Shown: positions 27,684 through 35,812 of the stretch, piece by piece
How positions within the stretch are numbered: position 1 is the first letter of the stretch
Layout of the letters: every line of letters starts with the position of its first letter
Assembly (NCBI GenBank): GCA_963539845.1
Contig: CAUTML010000002.1
Location: 123,439-187,438 of the forward strand
Length of the DNA: 64,000 bases
DNA from: CAMUQR01 sp963539845
Lineage (GTDB): Bacteria; Patescibacteriota; Saccharimonadia; Saccharimonadales; Saccharimonadaceae
Direction of reading: 5' to 3'
The notes under the pieces: model-generated
What the model saw: only the letters and a program-made list of their open reading frames with translations
What the model was told of the DNA's origin: nothing
The model's database searches: none
Program-made: the position numbers and the translations under genes

Positions 27684-28148
27684 ATGAATAAAGAAGAAGC
27701 AATTATTTACGCTACGAAGTTTACTGAGGATATTTTGAGCTTTTTTGGGCTTAATGTCGCAGTTAGCTCCACCTGTGAAGATGAGGTGATTGAGTTATCA
27801 ATTCCGTCGACCGAGGCTAATGCGATTTTAATCGGTAAAGACGCTGATAATTTGCGGGCTTTACAGAGTCTGATTTCGGCTAATTTACGGCTTAAAAATT
27901 CAGCTATTTATCGAGTTAATCTCGATATTGCCGATTACAAAAAGCATAAAAACGACAAATTGATTGAGCGAGCCGAAAAATGGATCGAGCGCGTCCGGCA
28001 GACAGGTCAGGATTATGTGATTAATTTAAACCCGGCTGATCGTCGAATTGTCCACAAATTAGCTCAAGATTATTCCACTATCGAAACTCATTCTGAAGGC
28101 GAGGGAAGCGAACGTCGTTTGATTATCTCGCGGGTCAAAGAATCCTAA
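27684..28148 (+). CDS. jag: KH/R3H RNA-binding protein Jag (KhpB)
   Basis: A 154-residue protein with a KH-like domain (ILIGKDADNLRALQSLISAN, about 50-69) and a C-terminal R3H domain (LNPADRRIVHKLAQDYSTIE, about 112-131, then SEGEGSERRLII). KhpB binds RNA and influences cell division and envelope in Gram-positive bacteria. It lacks the N-terminal Jag-N domain of longer members. A ribosome site (AAAGGGAA) precedes the ATG. It lies 11 bases after yidC and 4 bases before the LexA-like gene, forming an operon. Confidence 0.88.
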   Translation: MNKEEAIIYATKFTEDILSFFGLNVAVSSTCEDEVIELSIPSTEANAILIGKDADNLRALQSLISANLRLKNSAIYRVNLDIADYKKHKNDKLIERAEKWIERVRQTGQDYVINLNPADRRIVHKLAQDYSTIETHSEGEGSERRLIISRVKES

Positions 28149-28152
28149 ATTA

Positions 28153-28521
28153 ATGGCTAATCAACCCAAAATCACCAAAAAACAAAAGGTTTTACTGGAT
28201 TTTATTGAGGGTTTTACCGATAATCAGGGATTTAGTCCGAGTTATCGGGAAATCGCCGAGGCGCTGGGCTATAAATCAATTGCTACGGTGGCAGAGCACA
28301 TCAATAATCTAGTGGCGCTTGATTTAATTCGTAAAAATGATGGCGCCGCTCGGTCACTCGAGGTGATAAAACCCGATCAGCTGGTATTAGCACTTGATAA
28401 ACAAATCGCTGTTCGTATCAAACAACTTGATCAACTGGAGCTAGTCAGTGTTAAAAAAGCCTTTAAAATCTTAAATATTGCTGAATTAAACGATTTAATT
28501 GAAAAACTAATCACTAAATAA
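28153..28521 (+). CDS. LexA-like DNA-binding protein lacking the protease domain
   Basis: The N-terminal 65 residues of this 122-residue protein match the LexA winged-helix DNA-binding domain: KKQKVLLDFIEGFTDNQGFS, PSYREIAEALGYKS and VAEHINNLVALDLIRK, ending in ARSLEV. Full LexA is about 200 residues and has an S24 peptidase domain with a Ser/Lys dyad and an Ala-Gly cleavage site. Here only a 50-residue helical tail follows (DKQIAVRIKQLDQLELVSVK), with no such motifs. It therefore cannot be a self-cleaving SOS repressor by the known mechanism. It is translated just after jag and before tRNA-Asn. Confidence 0.8.
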   Translation: MANQPKITKKQKVLLDFIEGFTDNQGFSPSYREIAEALGYKSIATVAEHINNLVALDLIRKNDGAARSLEVIKPDQLVLALDKQIAVRIKQLDQLELVSVKKAFKILNIAELNDLIEKLITK

Positions 28522-28522
28522 C

Positions 28523-28551
28523 TTGACTTTGGGTATGTCTTCTCATATAAT
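28523..28551 (+). promoter_or_regulatory. Promoter of tRNA-Asn
   Basis: TTGACT (28523-28528), a 17-base spacer and TATAAT (28546-28551) form a near-consensus promoter. The predicted start lies about 4 bases before the tRNA 5' end. Confidence 0.8.
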
Positions 28552-28561
28552 ATTTAAGTAT

Positions 28562-28636
28562 TCTGGCGTAGCTCAGTGGTAGAGCAATTGGCTGTTAACC
28601 AATGGGTCGCTGGTTCGAGCCCAGCCGCCAGAGCCA
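28562..28636 (+). tRNA. tRNA-Asn (anticodon GTT)
   Basis: The acceptor arms TCTGGCG (28562-28568) and CGCCAGA (28626-28632) pair perfectly. The anticodon stem TTGG/CCAA encloses CTGTTAA with anticodon GTT. A T-arm with GGTTCGAGC follows. The discriminator is G and CCA is encoded (28634-28636). It is followed by a perfect hairpin terminator. Confidence 0.96.
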
Positions 28637-28640
28637 TGGA

Positions 28641-28664
28641 AAATCTCCGATTAATCGGAGATTT
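28641..28664 (+). terminator. Terminator of tRNA-Asn
   Basis: A perfect 24-base palindrome (AAATCTCCGATT and its complement) followed by TTCTTGTTATTT. Confidence 0.8.
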
Positions 28665-28709
28665 TCTTGTTATTTACAAAATAGTGGTGATTTAAAGCAA
28701 AATTAAAGA

Positions 28710-28738
28710 TTGACGGTCTATGATATAGCCATTAACTT
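28710..28738 (+). promoter_or_regulatory. Promoter of the winged-helix regulator
   Basis: TTGACG (28710-28715) and TAACTT (28733-28738) are 17 bases apart, about 16 bases before the ATG at 28755. Confidence 0.4.
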
Positions 28739-28754
28739 AATGAAAGGAAAAAAT

Positions 28755-29030
28755 ATGACTAAAAAACAAGTGAAAGAGTTAAATTTAACCACTAATGAGG
28801 CGTTGGTTTTGCAACAAGTTTATGAGGATGGTAGTGATGATATTGCGATGCTGGCAGTGCAAGTTGGCATACCACGGCGCACGGTTATGAATGTGCTGAC
28901 AGATTTGCGACGTAAGGGACTGATGGCAATTGAACAGGCGTATGGTGATGCTTGGGTGCGCTTGACGGCGCGCGGTAAGCGTTTAGTGCAACAAATTTGG
29001 CCGGAAATGCAGATGATTAACGTGTGTTAG
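28755..29030 (+). CDS. MarR-like winged-helix regulator
   Basis: A 91-residue protein. ATG 28755 is chosen because GAAAGGAAAA precedes it and the upstream in-frame TTG at 28710 overlaps the promoter. The fold is a single winged helix-turn-helix (LTTNEALVLQQVYEDGSDDI, then GIPRRTVMNVLTDLRRKGL and a wing ending VRLTARGKRLV), as in MarR-type regulators. It has no obvious ligand domain. It precedes a two-component system on the same strand and may be transcribed with it. The target is unknown. Confidence 0.7.
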   Translation: MTKKQVKELNLTTNEALVLQQVYEDGSDDIAMLAVQVGIPRRTVMNVLTDLRRKGLMAIEQAYGDAWVRLTARGKRLVQQIWPEMQMINVC

Positions 29031-29094
29031 CTTAAAATTTAGTAATTTCAAACCGCCTGTGATATTGTTAAAAGGGAAAGGATTTAAAAAACCG

Positions 29095-29769
29095 GTGAGA
29101 ATTTTACTAATTGAAGACGACGTAGTGATTGCTCAATCACTCAAAGAAGGCTTGGAGGATGAAGCCTATGCGGTCGATGTGGTGCACGATGGCGACGAGG
29201 GCTACCGAACGGCTTTAGCTGATGATTATGATGTAATTATTCTTGATATTATGTTACCAACCACCAACGGCTACGAAGTCTGTCGGGCTTTGCGTCGAGA
29301 TGGCAAACAAACGCCGATTTTGATGTTAACGGCGCGAGATACTGAGCGCGATGTTATCACCGGGTTGGATACTGGCGCTGATGATTATTTAGCAAAACCG
29401 TTCAGTTTTGAGGTGCTATTGGCGCGCCTGCGGGCTTTATTGCGCCGACCAAATCAAAAACTTGATGAAATTCTGCGAGTGGCTGATTTGACATTGGACC
29501 CAAGCTTGAGAAAAGTCAATCGCGCCTCGCAAGAAATTAGTTTAACTACTAAAGAATACGGCGTGTTGGAATATTTAATGCGTAATCAAGGTAAAGTTCT
29601 GTCTAAAGAGCAAATTATCGCCCATGTTTGGGATTTTGACGCTGATGTGTTACCGAATAATGTGGAATTATTTATTATGTTTTTGCGTCGCAAAATTGAT
29701 AAACCGTTTGCTAAGAAATTAATTCACACCGTGCCTGGTTTTGGTTATAAACTCGAGGAAAAACCGTGA
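29095..29769 (+). CDS. OmpR/PhoB-family response regulator
   Basis: This 224-residue two-domain regulator has a receiver domain (1-115) with the acidic pair EDD, the phosphoacceptor in VIILDIMLP (about Asp 51), Thr in LMLTARD and Lys in YLAKPFS. The C-terminal winged-helix domain (about 130-222) ends in VPGFGYKL, typical of the OmpR/PhoB DNA-binding fold. The start is placed at GTG 29095 (VRILLIEDD), the canonical position. An upstream in-frame TTG at 29059 would add 12 residues that do not fit the family. The stop TGA overlaps the kinase ATG (ATGA). Confidence 0.92.
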   Translation: MRILLIEDDVVIAQSLKEGLEDEAYAVDVVHDGDEGYRTALADDYDVIILDIMLPTTNGYEVCRALRRDGKQTPILMLTARDTERDVITGLDTGADDYLAKPFSFEVLLARLRALLRRPNQKLDEILRVADLTLDPSLRKVNRASQEISLTTKEYGVLEYLMRNQGKVLSKEQIIAHVWDFDADVLPNNVELFIMFLRRKIDKPFAKKLIHTVPGFGYKLEEKP

Positions 29770-30779
29770 AATATCGCCAACGTTTGCGCCGTTTAGCGCT
29801 GAGTTATTTAGCGGTGATTATGACTCTGTCGGTAGTGTTTAGTGGCATAATTTACACTATTACCGCCGCGCAATTGAGTCGACCGTTGCCGGTTAACGAA
29901 CATAATCAGGCGTCTTTAGTGCTGATTGAGGATCAATTTAATCGGCGTTTGGAACAGCGAGATAATCAAACGCGCGGGTCGGTAATTATGTCGCTGATCA
30001 TATTGAATACAATTATGTTGTTTGCTGGCTATTGGTTGAGTTTGTGGCTGGCGCGCCGAACCTTAGCGCCAATTGAGCGATCAATTACTCAGCAAACTCA
30101 ATTTATATCGGACGCTAGTCATGAGTTACGCACTCCACTGTCGGCGTTATTATTGAGCAATGAGGTGGCTCTGCGTAAACCAACTTTAACTGATCAAAAA
30201 GCTCGTCGGGTTTTACAGCAAAATGTTGTTGAAATCAAGAAATTAACGGATTTAAGCAATTCGTTGCTGGATTTGGCCAAAATGGAAAACATCACCTTTA
30301 AGGCGGAAAAAATCAATCCATCGTTGTTAGTCGAGGAAATTATCACCAAATTCACCCCAGTTGCCACGGCTAAACATTTAAAACTGATTCATAATCAAAA
30401 AACGGTGATTGGCGAAATTAGAATACAAGCTAGCGCTGTGCGACAAATTTTGGCAATTTTGGTTGATAATGCCATCAAATACGCCCCGTCAACAACTGGC
30501 AAAGTGACTTTGCAAGCCCAATTCAAGAAAAATACCCTAGAATTGACAGTAAAAGATAACGGTCCAGGAATTGCGCCGAGCGACAGGAAACGTATTTTTG
30601 ATCGGTTTTATCGGGCGGATTCGGCCCGCACCCGCACTGATGTTTCGGGATATGGTTTGGGGTTGGCCATTGCTAAAACGTTAGCCGACCAGTGTGGCTA
30701 CACAATTCGAGTCAAAAGTCAGCCGTCGATTAAAGGATCGGAGTTTAAACTAATTATTCCGCTTGGTAATGACAAATAA
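29766..30779 (+). CDS. Sensor histidine kinase
   Basis: A 337-residue membrane kinase paired with the preceding regulator. It has two membrane helices (about 11-33 and 76-97) flanking a short 40-residue extracellular loop. The dimerisation/phosphoacceptor helix contains SDASHELRTPLSALL (His near 119). The ATPase domain shows the N box (LVDNAIKYAP), G1 (VKDNGPGIAPSD), F box (IFDRFYRAD) and G2 (GYGLGLAIAKTLA). The small sensor loop suggests detection of membrane or envelope stress, but the signal is unknown. Translation is coupled to the regulator by the 4-base overlap. Confidence 0.93.
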   Translation: MKYRQRLRRLALSYLAVIMTLSVVFSGIIYTITAAQLSRPLPVNEHNQASLVLIEDQFNRRLEQRDNQTRGSVIMSLIILNTIMLFAGYWLSLWLARRTLAPIERSITQQTQFISDASHELRTPLSALLLSNEVALRKPTLTDQKARRVLQQNVVEIKKLTDLSNSLLDLAKMENITFKAEKINPSLLVEEIITKFTPVATAKHLKLIHNQKTVIGEIRIQASAVRQILAILVDNAIKYAPSTTGKVTLQAQFKKNTLELTVKDNGPGIAPSDRKRIFDRFYRADSARTRTDVSGYGLGLAIAKTLADQCGYTIRVKSQPSIKGSEFKLIIPLGNDK

Positions 30780-30815
30780 CGGTTAGACACTACATAACTT
30801 TTTAATAGTTTATGC

Positions 30816-30821
30816 TAAAAT
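30816..30821 (+). promoter_or_regulatory. -10 box of the dehydrogenase gene
   Basis: TAAAAT (30816-30821) lies 6 bases before ATG 30828. Confidence 0.45.
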
Positions 30822-30827
30822 TAACAT

Positions 30828-31598
30828 ATGGACAAACTAATTCTTCAAGATAAAATAGCGGTAATTACTGGTGCGGCCAGTGGTATTGGTAAGGCGATCG
30901 CGATGACATACGCCCAGCAGGGCGCTAAGCTGGTAATAACTGACATTAATTTAGATGGTGTTGAGGCGGTGGCTCAAGAAATTACCAAAAAAGGCGGTCA
31001 AGTCATAGCAATTAAAACTGATGTTGCGAAAAAATCTGACATCGATGCGATGATCGATTTAGCGATCGATAAATACGGCAAACTTGATATTTTAGTAAAT
31101 AATGCCGGCATTATGGATAATATGCAACCGGTTGATGAAATTGATGAAACAACTTGGCGCCGAATTATGGATGTTAACGTCTCTAGCGTGCTATTTGCCT
31201 CTAAAAAGGCCGTTCAAGTGTTTAAAAAACAAGCCAATAAGGGCGTAATTATCAATATTGCTTCGGTTGGCGGGATTCGCGGTAGCCGGGCGGGTGTAAT
31301 GTATACCGCTTCTAAGCACGCGGTAATCGGCATCACCAAAAATATTGCCTATATGTATGCTAAAACTGGCATTCGTTGCAATGCTATCGCGCCAGGCGGT
31401 GTTAATACTAATATTTCTAGTTGTATGACAAATCCTAGCCAATTCGGCATGGGGCGGGTGATGGAAGGCGTCGCAAATTCGCCACGAATGGGCGAACCCG
31501 AGGAAATTGCCGGTCCGGCCTTGTTTTTGGCTTCAGAGCAATCGAGTTTGGTCAATGGTGCGGTATTAGTAGCTGATGGCGGTTGGACGGCTTATTAA
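30828..31598 (+). CDS. Short-chain dehydrogenase/reductase
   Basis: A 256-residue classical SDR oxidoreductase with the Rossmann motif TGAASGIGKAIAM (about 13-25), the NNAG motif (about 90), the catalytic Ser in NIASVGG (about 141) and the YTASK dyad (Tyr and Lys near 157 and 161). The C-terminus has GAVLVADGGWTAY, the usual SDR ending. An Asp after the second beta strand (VITDIN) suggests NAD(H) preference. The substrate cannot be deduced. The gene stands alone, with a leaderless-type promoter. Confidence 0.88.
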   Translation: MDKLILQDKIAVITGAASGIGKAIAMTYAQQGAKLVITDINLDGVEAVAQEITKKGGQVIAIKTDVAKKSDIDAMIDLAIDKYGKLDILVNNAGIMDNMQPVDEIDETTWRRIMDVNVSSVLFASKKAVQVFKKQANKGVIINIASVGGIRGSRAGVMYTASKHAVIGITKNIAYMYAKTGIRCNAIAPGGVNTNISSCMTNPSQFGMGRVMEGVANSPRMGEPEEIAGPALFLASEQSSLVNGAVLVADGGWTAY

Positions 31599-31636
31599 GG
31601 CCAAAAAATGGCTCTAGCGAGCTAAATCTAACGATT

Positions 31637-32086
31637 TTATTGGATTTTTCTAATAAAATGAGCGGTGTCACGAATTTCGGCGTTGTTTTTTAGATAAAAT
31701 TTGTGGGCCGGTATTTTTGCGTAACTTGAGGTAAATTCTAAGGCTTCAAGCTGGTTTTCTGCACCCCAATCAAGCATGGCCTGCCATATCTTTTGACTGA
31801 TACCTTGACCGCGGTATTGCTTATCAACTACAAACTCCTCAAGATAGCCGACATTAGGTTTGGCAATTTTAGCGACAATGCTTAAGGTGGCAGCGCCGAT
31901 AATTCGACCGTTGTCGCGGGCTACTAGTTGGACAATAGTAGGCGAATTGCTGATAAATTTGATTTTCTCGGCTGAAATTGGTCCGCCGTCAGACTCAGTG
32001 TTAAGTTGGGCGAGCAATAAACCCAAATCACGCGCATCTGCCTCTGAATAATCAGTTAAACGCTCAATTGAGATAGAATTGTTCAT
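31637..32086 (-). CDS. GNAT-family N-acetyltransferase
   Basis: A 149-residue acetyl-CoA-dependent transferase. The acetyl-CoA-binding core is VGYLEEFVVDKQYRGQGISQ (the [RQ]-x-x-G-x-[GA] motif is QYRGQGIS, about 91-98), followed by a helix IWQAMLDWG and a C-terminal YAKIPAHKFYLKN, typical of GNAT enzymes. The substrate is unknown. TAAAAT lies 6 bases before the ATG on the minus strand. Confidence 0.85.
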   Translation of the reverse strand: MNNSISIERLTDYSEADARDLGLLLAQLNTESDGGPISAEKIKFISNSPTIVQLVARDNGRIIGAATLSIVAKIAKPNVGYLEEFVVDKQYRGQGISQKIWQAMLDWGAENQLEALEFTSSYAKIPAHKFYLKNNAEIRDTAHFIRKIQ

Positions 32087-32092
32087 AAGTTT

Positions 32093-32098
32093 ATTTTA
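32093..32098 (-). promoter_or_regulatory. -10 box, leaderless acetyltransferase gene
   Basis: TAAAAT on the minus strand, 6 bases before the ATG at 32086. Confidence 0.45.
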
Positions 32099-32136
32099 AC
32101 ATAAACTGGATAAGTTCTGCGCCATAATTAACAACA

Positions 32137-32907
32137 TTAACTAAGGCACAATAAAATTTTAGCGCTTAGAATGATGTCGTCGACAGTTGAACCGCGTGAT
32201 AAGTCAGAAATCGGCTTATTAAAACCTAGCAAAACCGGTCCTGCTACGTGCGCTCCAGCTAATTGTTCTAGAGCTTTATATAAAATATTACCGCTATTTA
32301 AATCGGGTGTAATTAAAACGTTAGCTTGGCCAGCCACCGGGCTTTGCGGGGCTTTTTTGTGACCAATTCGAGGGTTGATGGCGGCATCGAGTTGCATTTC
32401 GCCATCAATTAGAACTTCAGGTAGGCGGGCTTTAGTCAGTTCCATGGCTTGGTGAATTTTATCAATTGACAAATCACGTCCACCCGAACCAAAAGTCGAA
32501 AACGATAGCATCGCGAGGCGAGGTGGCTGATCGAGAATTTTGACCGAAGCTTGGTGGGTCAAAACGATAATATCGGCTAGTTGCTCGGCGGTTGGATTTT
32601 TACAGGTAGCCCCATCAGCTACAATCAAGCGTCGGCCGTCCGGAAAATCACAAACAAATAAACTAGCAAAAGTTTTTTGACCGTCAGGCAAACCAACAAT
32701 GTCGCGACTAGCGATAATAACATCACGCGTTGGACAATCAATACCAGCGATCATCGCTTCGGCTGAACCACTTTTTAACATAGTACTGGCGGTGGCGAGA
32801 GCTTGTGGTCCACCCTCCAACAAAAGCGGTTGGCAAATCGTTTGGAGCTGCTGGGTGGCTTGCTTAATAAAAGGGTTATTGCCTTCAGGAAAAATAATTT
32901 TCTTCAT
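32137..32907 (-). CDS. Phosphate acetyl/butyryltransferase-family enzyme
   Basis: A 256-residue member of the Pta/Ptb family, which converts acyl-CoA and phosphate to acyl phosphate and CoA. Recognisable segments are FPEGNNPFIKQA (N-terminus), EAMIAGIDCPTRDVIIASRD, VADGATCKNPTAEQLADI, LSFSTFGSGG and NVLITPDLNSGNILYKALEQ with AHVAGPVLLGFNKPISDLSRG. It is shorter than usual Pta (about 320-330), because the first lobe is reduced. No acetate kinase gene is in the window, so the acyl substrate and the pathway direction are not established. Confidence 0.85.
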   Translation of the reverse strand: MKKIIFPEGNNPFIKQATQQLQTICQPLLLEGGPQALATASTMLKSGSAEAMIAGIDCPTRDVIIASRDIVGLPDGQKTFASLFVCDFPDGRRLIVADGATCKNPTAEQLADIIVLTHQASVKILDQPPRLAMLSFSTFGSGGRDLSIDKIHQAMELTKARLPEVLIDGEMQLDAAINPRIGHKKAPQSPVAGQANVLITPDLNSGNILYKALEQLAGAHVAGPVLLGFNKPISDLSRGSTVDDIILSAKILLCLS

Positions 32908-32913
32908 AGTTTT

Positions 32914-32919
32914 ATTGTA
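32914..32919 (-). promoter_or_regulatory. -10 box, leaderless phosphotransacetylase gene
   Basis: TACAAT on the minus strand, 6 bases before ATG 32907. Confidence 0.45.
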
Positions 32920-32955
32920 ACTGATTTATTTAAAAACAGCCACTATAGTTTGTGA

Positions 32956-32961
32956 TATAAT
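32956..32961 (+). promoter_or_regulatory. Extended -10 box of the CmpB-like gene
   Basis: TGATATAAT (TATAAT 32956-32961) ends 7 bases before ATG 32969. Confidence 0.55.
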
Positions 32962-32968
32962 AAGCAAC

Positions 32969-33742
32969 ATGGATTTATGGTTAATCTTATGGTGGTTGGT
33001 GATTTACGCGTTTTTAGGCTGGTGTGTTGAGGTAATTTACGCTACCAGCAGTCGCGGTATTTTTGTTAATCGCGGTTTTTTGAGCGGTCCGTATTGTCCG
33101 ATTTATGGTTTTGGAGCGCTCCTAGTCTTATGGGTAACGGCGCCGTTTATTAAGAGTCTGTTAGGTTTGTTTGTGGTGGCTATGGCTTTGTGCAGTATTT
33201 TAGAGCTGATAGCGGGCTGGCTCATGGAGGTATTTTTTAAACAACGTTGGTGGGATTACAGTGACTATCCTTTTAATATTGGTGGTTATGTTTGCTTGGA
33301 ATTTTCGTTGTTATGGGGGTTAGCTTGTGTGTTTATGGTTAAAATTATTCATCCAGTTATTGTTAAAATAACTCCTCAACTACTTAATCAGGCTGGTTTG
33401 ACGGTGCTGAGCTTGATTTTAATCGCCTTGTTAGCTGATTTTATAGCGACTGTTAATCAAATGCTAAAACTTAAACAACAATTATTGCTGATTGATGAAA
33501 TTGATCAACGAATGAAACAATTGGCTGATGGTTTGGGCAAACGAATTCACGGCGTTAGCAAAACCACCATCAACGAATTAACTGAGCTCAAACAAAAACA
33601 AGACGAGATTCTGGCGGTTGTCAATTATCGTTATGGTCGTTTGATTCGGGCTTTTCCTGATTCAAGTTTAAAACAATTTTTAACTCAATCAGTCAATTTT
33701 AAGCTCGACGTACTCCCTAAGAAGACTAAGAAAAAAGATTAA
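32969..33742 (+). CDS. Putative ABC-transporter type IV (CmpB-like) membrane protein
   Basis: A 257-residue protein. The N-terminal 160 residues have four to five membrane helices with the motif FLGWCVEVIYATSSRGIFVN, RGFLSGPYCPIYGFGA and YVCLEFSLLWG. These are typical of the family annotated as putative ABC transporter type IV (DUF1113-like), common in Firmicutes. The last 90 residues are a charged coiled-coil-like region (LKLKQQLLLIDEIDQRMKQL). No ATPase partner is adjacent, so a transport role is not supported here. A hairpin terminator follows. Confidence 0.75.
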   Translation: MDLWLILWWLVIYAFLGWCVEVIYATSSRGIFVNRGFLSGPYCPIYGFGALLVLWVTAPFIKSLLGLFVVAMALCSILELIAGWLMEVFFKQRWWDYSDYPFNIGGYVCLEFSLLWGLACVFMVKIIHPVIVKITPQLLNQAGLTVLSLILIALLADFIATVNQMLKLKQQLLLIDEIDQRMKQLADGLGKRIHGVSKTTINELTELKQKQDEILAVVNYRYGRLIRAFPDSSLKQFLTQSVNFKLDVLPKKTKKKD

Positions 33743-33747
33743 ACTAA

Positions 33748-33775
33748 AAATTACCCTTTTGTAAAAGGGTAATTT
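33748..33775. terminator. Bidirectional terminator
   Basis: A perfect 13-base stem (AAATTACCCTTTT/AAAAGGGTAATTT) with a 2-base loop sits between convergent genes. T or A runs flank both arms. Confidence 0.85.
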
Positions 33776-33790
33776 TTTAAAAATAATTAT

Positions 33791-34924
33791 TTAGTTATTG
33801 GTGGCTTTTTTCTTGCGATTAATCATCAGACCGCCGAAGCTAATAATTAGTAGCAGATAGATAAACCAGCTTGGAATGTTGACGCGACCGATGCGCAGGT
33901 AACCAGTATTAGGCGGTAAAAAGAACCCGAGGTTGTTTTTGGCGTTAATTCTGATAGTTTTTCGAATAATGGTCTTGTTGCCGGCTGGGTCAGTGGCAGT
34001 TATTGTCAAATCGTAAGAACCGTTAGCTAGTTGATCAATGGTTCCCTGAGGTAGGGTCCAGGTTCCGTCTTGATTATTGACGGCAGGATATTGTTTGCCG
34101 TTGATTTCGACGGTTACATTAGCGTCTGGTTCGTTGACTGTACCAGATAATTCCGGACTACGTTCAGTGTATTCATCTTTAGGGTTAAAATCAGTCACCG
34201 GCGGAACATTGTCAATAACTAGACCATTAGGGAAAACTTTAGTCAAAACCACGCTCGAAGTGTTTGGATCATAACTTTTGACAGTGACTTTGTAAGTGCC
34301 ATCTGCTAATTCTGGCGCGATAGTTCCGGCTGGTAGGGTCCATGTGCCGTTACCGTGGTTAATGGCTCGGAAGAAGCCAGGACGACCTTCGATATAAACG
34401 TGAACTTCTAGATTGGGGTCGTTAATTTCACCTTTTAGCTCAGGGGAGCGAATTTTGGTATTAGTCTTATTAAAAGTTAGAATATCAGCTTTGAATTTTA
34501 AACTACGTTGTTGGGTGATGGTTGTGTCAGGGCAACCACCAGTGATTTCTAATTCAATTTGATTAGTCTGTGGGGCAGGTAATAGGCCAGCTAGTGGGAC
34601 GGTGGTGTCTACGCCTGCCTGATAAGCTACTGGCTGATCATAAACTTGAGTGCCATTAAGGCGAACTATCAGTCGAGTGGCCCAATTAGTGCGCACGACG
34701 TAATTGAGGTTGCTTTTAATAACGGTAGCGTTATTGTCGGGCACAGTTGAAACCAGGCTAACGGTAGTTTGTCCGCCTTGACAAACTTGAGCTTTGACGT
34801 TGGTGTTTGAGGCGAAGACCGCTGTAGTGACCAGTCCTGATAGTCCAAGTGCTAAACCGCTAGCTATCGCTAACGCTAAGCAACTATTTTTTATATCGAT
34901 ATTTGAGTTTTTTATTAGCGACAT
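33791..34924 (-). CDS. Surface protein with Ig-like repeats and xPxTG-like C-terminal anchor
   Basis: A 377-residue secreted protein: signal peptide (about 1-38), a beta-rich N-domain (40-150), and two Ig-like repeats each ending in a NGTWTLPAGTI or DGTWTLPQGTI segment (about 180-200 and 280-295). The C-terminus has PPNTG, then a hydrophobic helix (WFIYLLLIISFGGLMI) and RKKK. This resembles a sortase sorting signal with Pro in the first position, but simple membrane anchoring is also possible. AGGAG precedes the ATG, which overlaps the end of the upstream gene by 41 bases. It is the last gene of a three-gene surface operon. Confidence 0.8.
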   Translation of the reverse strand: MSLIKNSNIDIKNSCLALAIASGLALGLSGLVTTAVFASNTNVKAQVCQGGQTTVSLVSTVPDNNATVIKSNLNYVVRTNWATRLIVRLNGTQVYDQPVAYQAGVDTTVPLAGLLPAPQTNQIELEITGGCPDTTITQQRSLKFKADILTFNKTNTKIRSPELKGEINDPNLEVHVYIEGRPGFFRAINHGNGTWTLPAGTIAPELADGTYKVTVKSYDPNTSSVVLTKVFPNGLVIDNVPPVTDFNPKDEYTERSPELSGTVNEPDANVTVEINGKQYPAVNNQDGTWTLPQGTIDQLANGSYDLTITATDPAGNKTIIRKTIRINAKNNLGFFLPPNTGYLRIGRVNIPSWFIYLLLIISFGGLMINRKKKATNN

Positions 34925-35795
34925 AGCTAACTCCTAGGATTAAAATGATAACTGATATGATAATTATGAGAATTGGTGAGATAAATAACACAGTGCGGGT
35001 TTCATCGATTTTTTTATCAAGACCACTACCTTTTAAATTAACTTTCATCAGGGCGAATAATGGTGACCGCTCCCAGACAAAATCAATCTTTTTATCAGTG
35101 CCTGGTAAAGCAGTAATTCCATTTTTTTGCAAAGCAAATTTATTATTGCCAAATAGGTCTTTAACAGTAACCTCACCGTTGACATTATAATGGGTATTAC
35201 CAGAGTTTTTAGCTTTGAATGAAAATTCTGATTTAGAACCAATGTTTAAGAAAGGAATCTTGACGTCGTGCAACTCGCCAGCGAAATGGTTTTGTCCATC
35301 GGTTGAAGCATAGACTAACATGCCCACGCGAGAAGTTACGGCGACGCCCGAGGTTGTAGTTGGGTTGTTGTTGATGGTTTCCGCAAAAATTAAGCCATAT
35401 TGACCGCCGTTTGGTAAATCTTTCGGCACCTCAATGGTGTAATGAACCTGTACTGAACTTTTAGCCTTGACTTCGAACTCAGTTTTATCAAACTTAACCC
35501 ATTTATGAAGTAAACTACGATCGGAAGTTGATTGTAATTTATAGCCGTCGTTAGTCGCTTCATAAGGGCTGGCGTATACTTTGGCTTTAAAATCAACCTC
35601 TCCAGTATTGTATAACGAAAACTCGCCTTTATAGGTTTGACCTTTTTTCAGTTCAGGGGTTACTTTGGCGGGCGAGAGCGTCATCTCAGTTCTACCGTTA
35701 GTTGCTGAAACTGGTAGGTTTAGACTGGCGACTAGAATTGTCGCTAAGGCTAACCCGGTCAAGATTCTAGTTAATTTCTGGAGAGGTTGTGTCAT
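34884..35795 (-). CDS. DUF916-like (WxL-associated) membrane-anchored surface protein
   Basis: A 303-residue protein with a signal peptide (1-31), then a region resembling DUF916 of WxL operons: MTLSPAKVTPELKKGQTYKG, FSLYNTGEVDFKAKVYASPY and the VPKDLPNGGQYGLIFAE segment (about 125-145). A second beta domain (about 170-255) precedes a single C-terminal helix (about 272-293, LIIIISVIILILGVSYV) with a basic tail KKLKYRYKK inside. In Firmicutes such proteins bind peptidoglycan and partner WxL proteins. The match is by pattern, so treat the family as likely rather than proven. Confidence 0.7.
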   Translation of the reverse strand: MTQPLQKLTRILTGLALATILVASLNLPVSATNGRTEMTLSPAKVTPELKKGQTYKGEFSLYNTGEVDFKAKVYASPYEATNDGYKLQSTSDRSLLHKWVKFDKTEFEVKAKSSVQVHYTIEVPKDLPNGGQYGLIFAETINNNPTTTSGVAVTSRVGMLVYASTDGQNHFAGELHDVKIPFLNIGSKSEFSFKAKNSGNTHYNVNGEVTVKDLFGNNKFALQKNGITALPGTDKKIDFVWERSPLFALMKVNLKGSGLDKKIDETRTVLFISPILIIIISVIILILGVSYVANKKLKYRYKK

Positions 35796-35812
35796 GTGAT
35801 TTTCCTTTTCTA

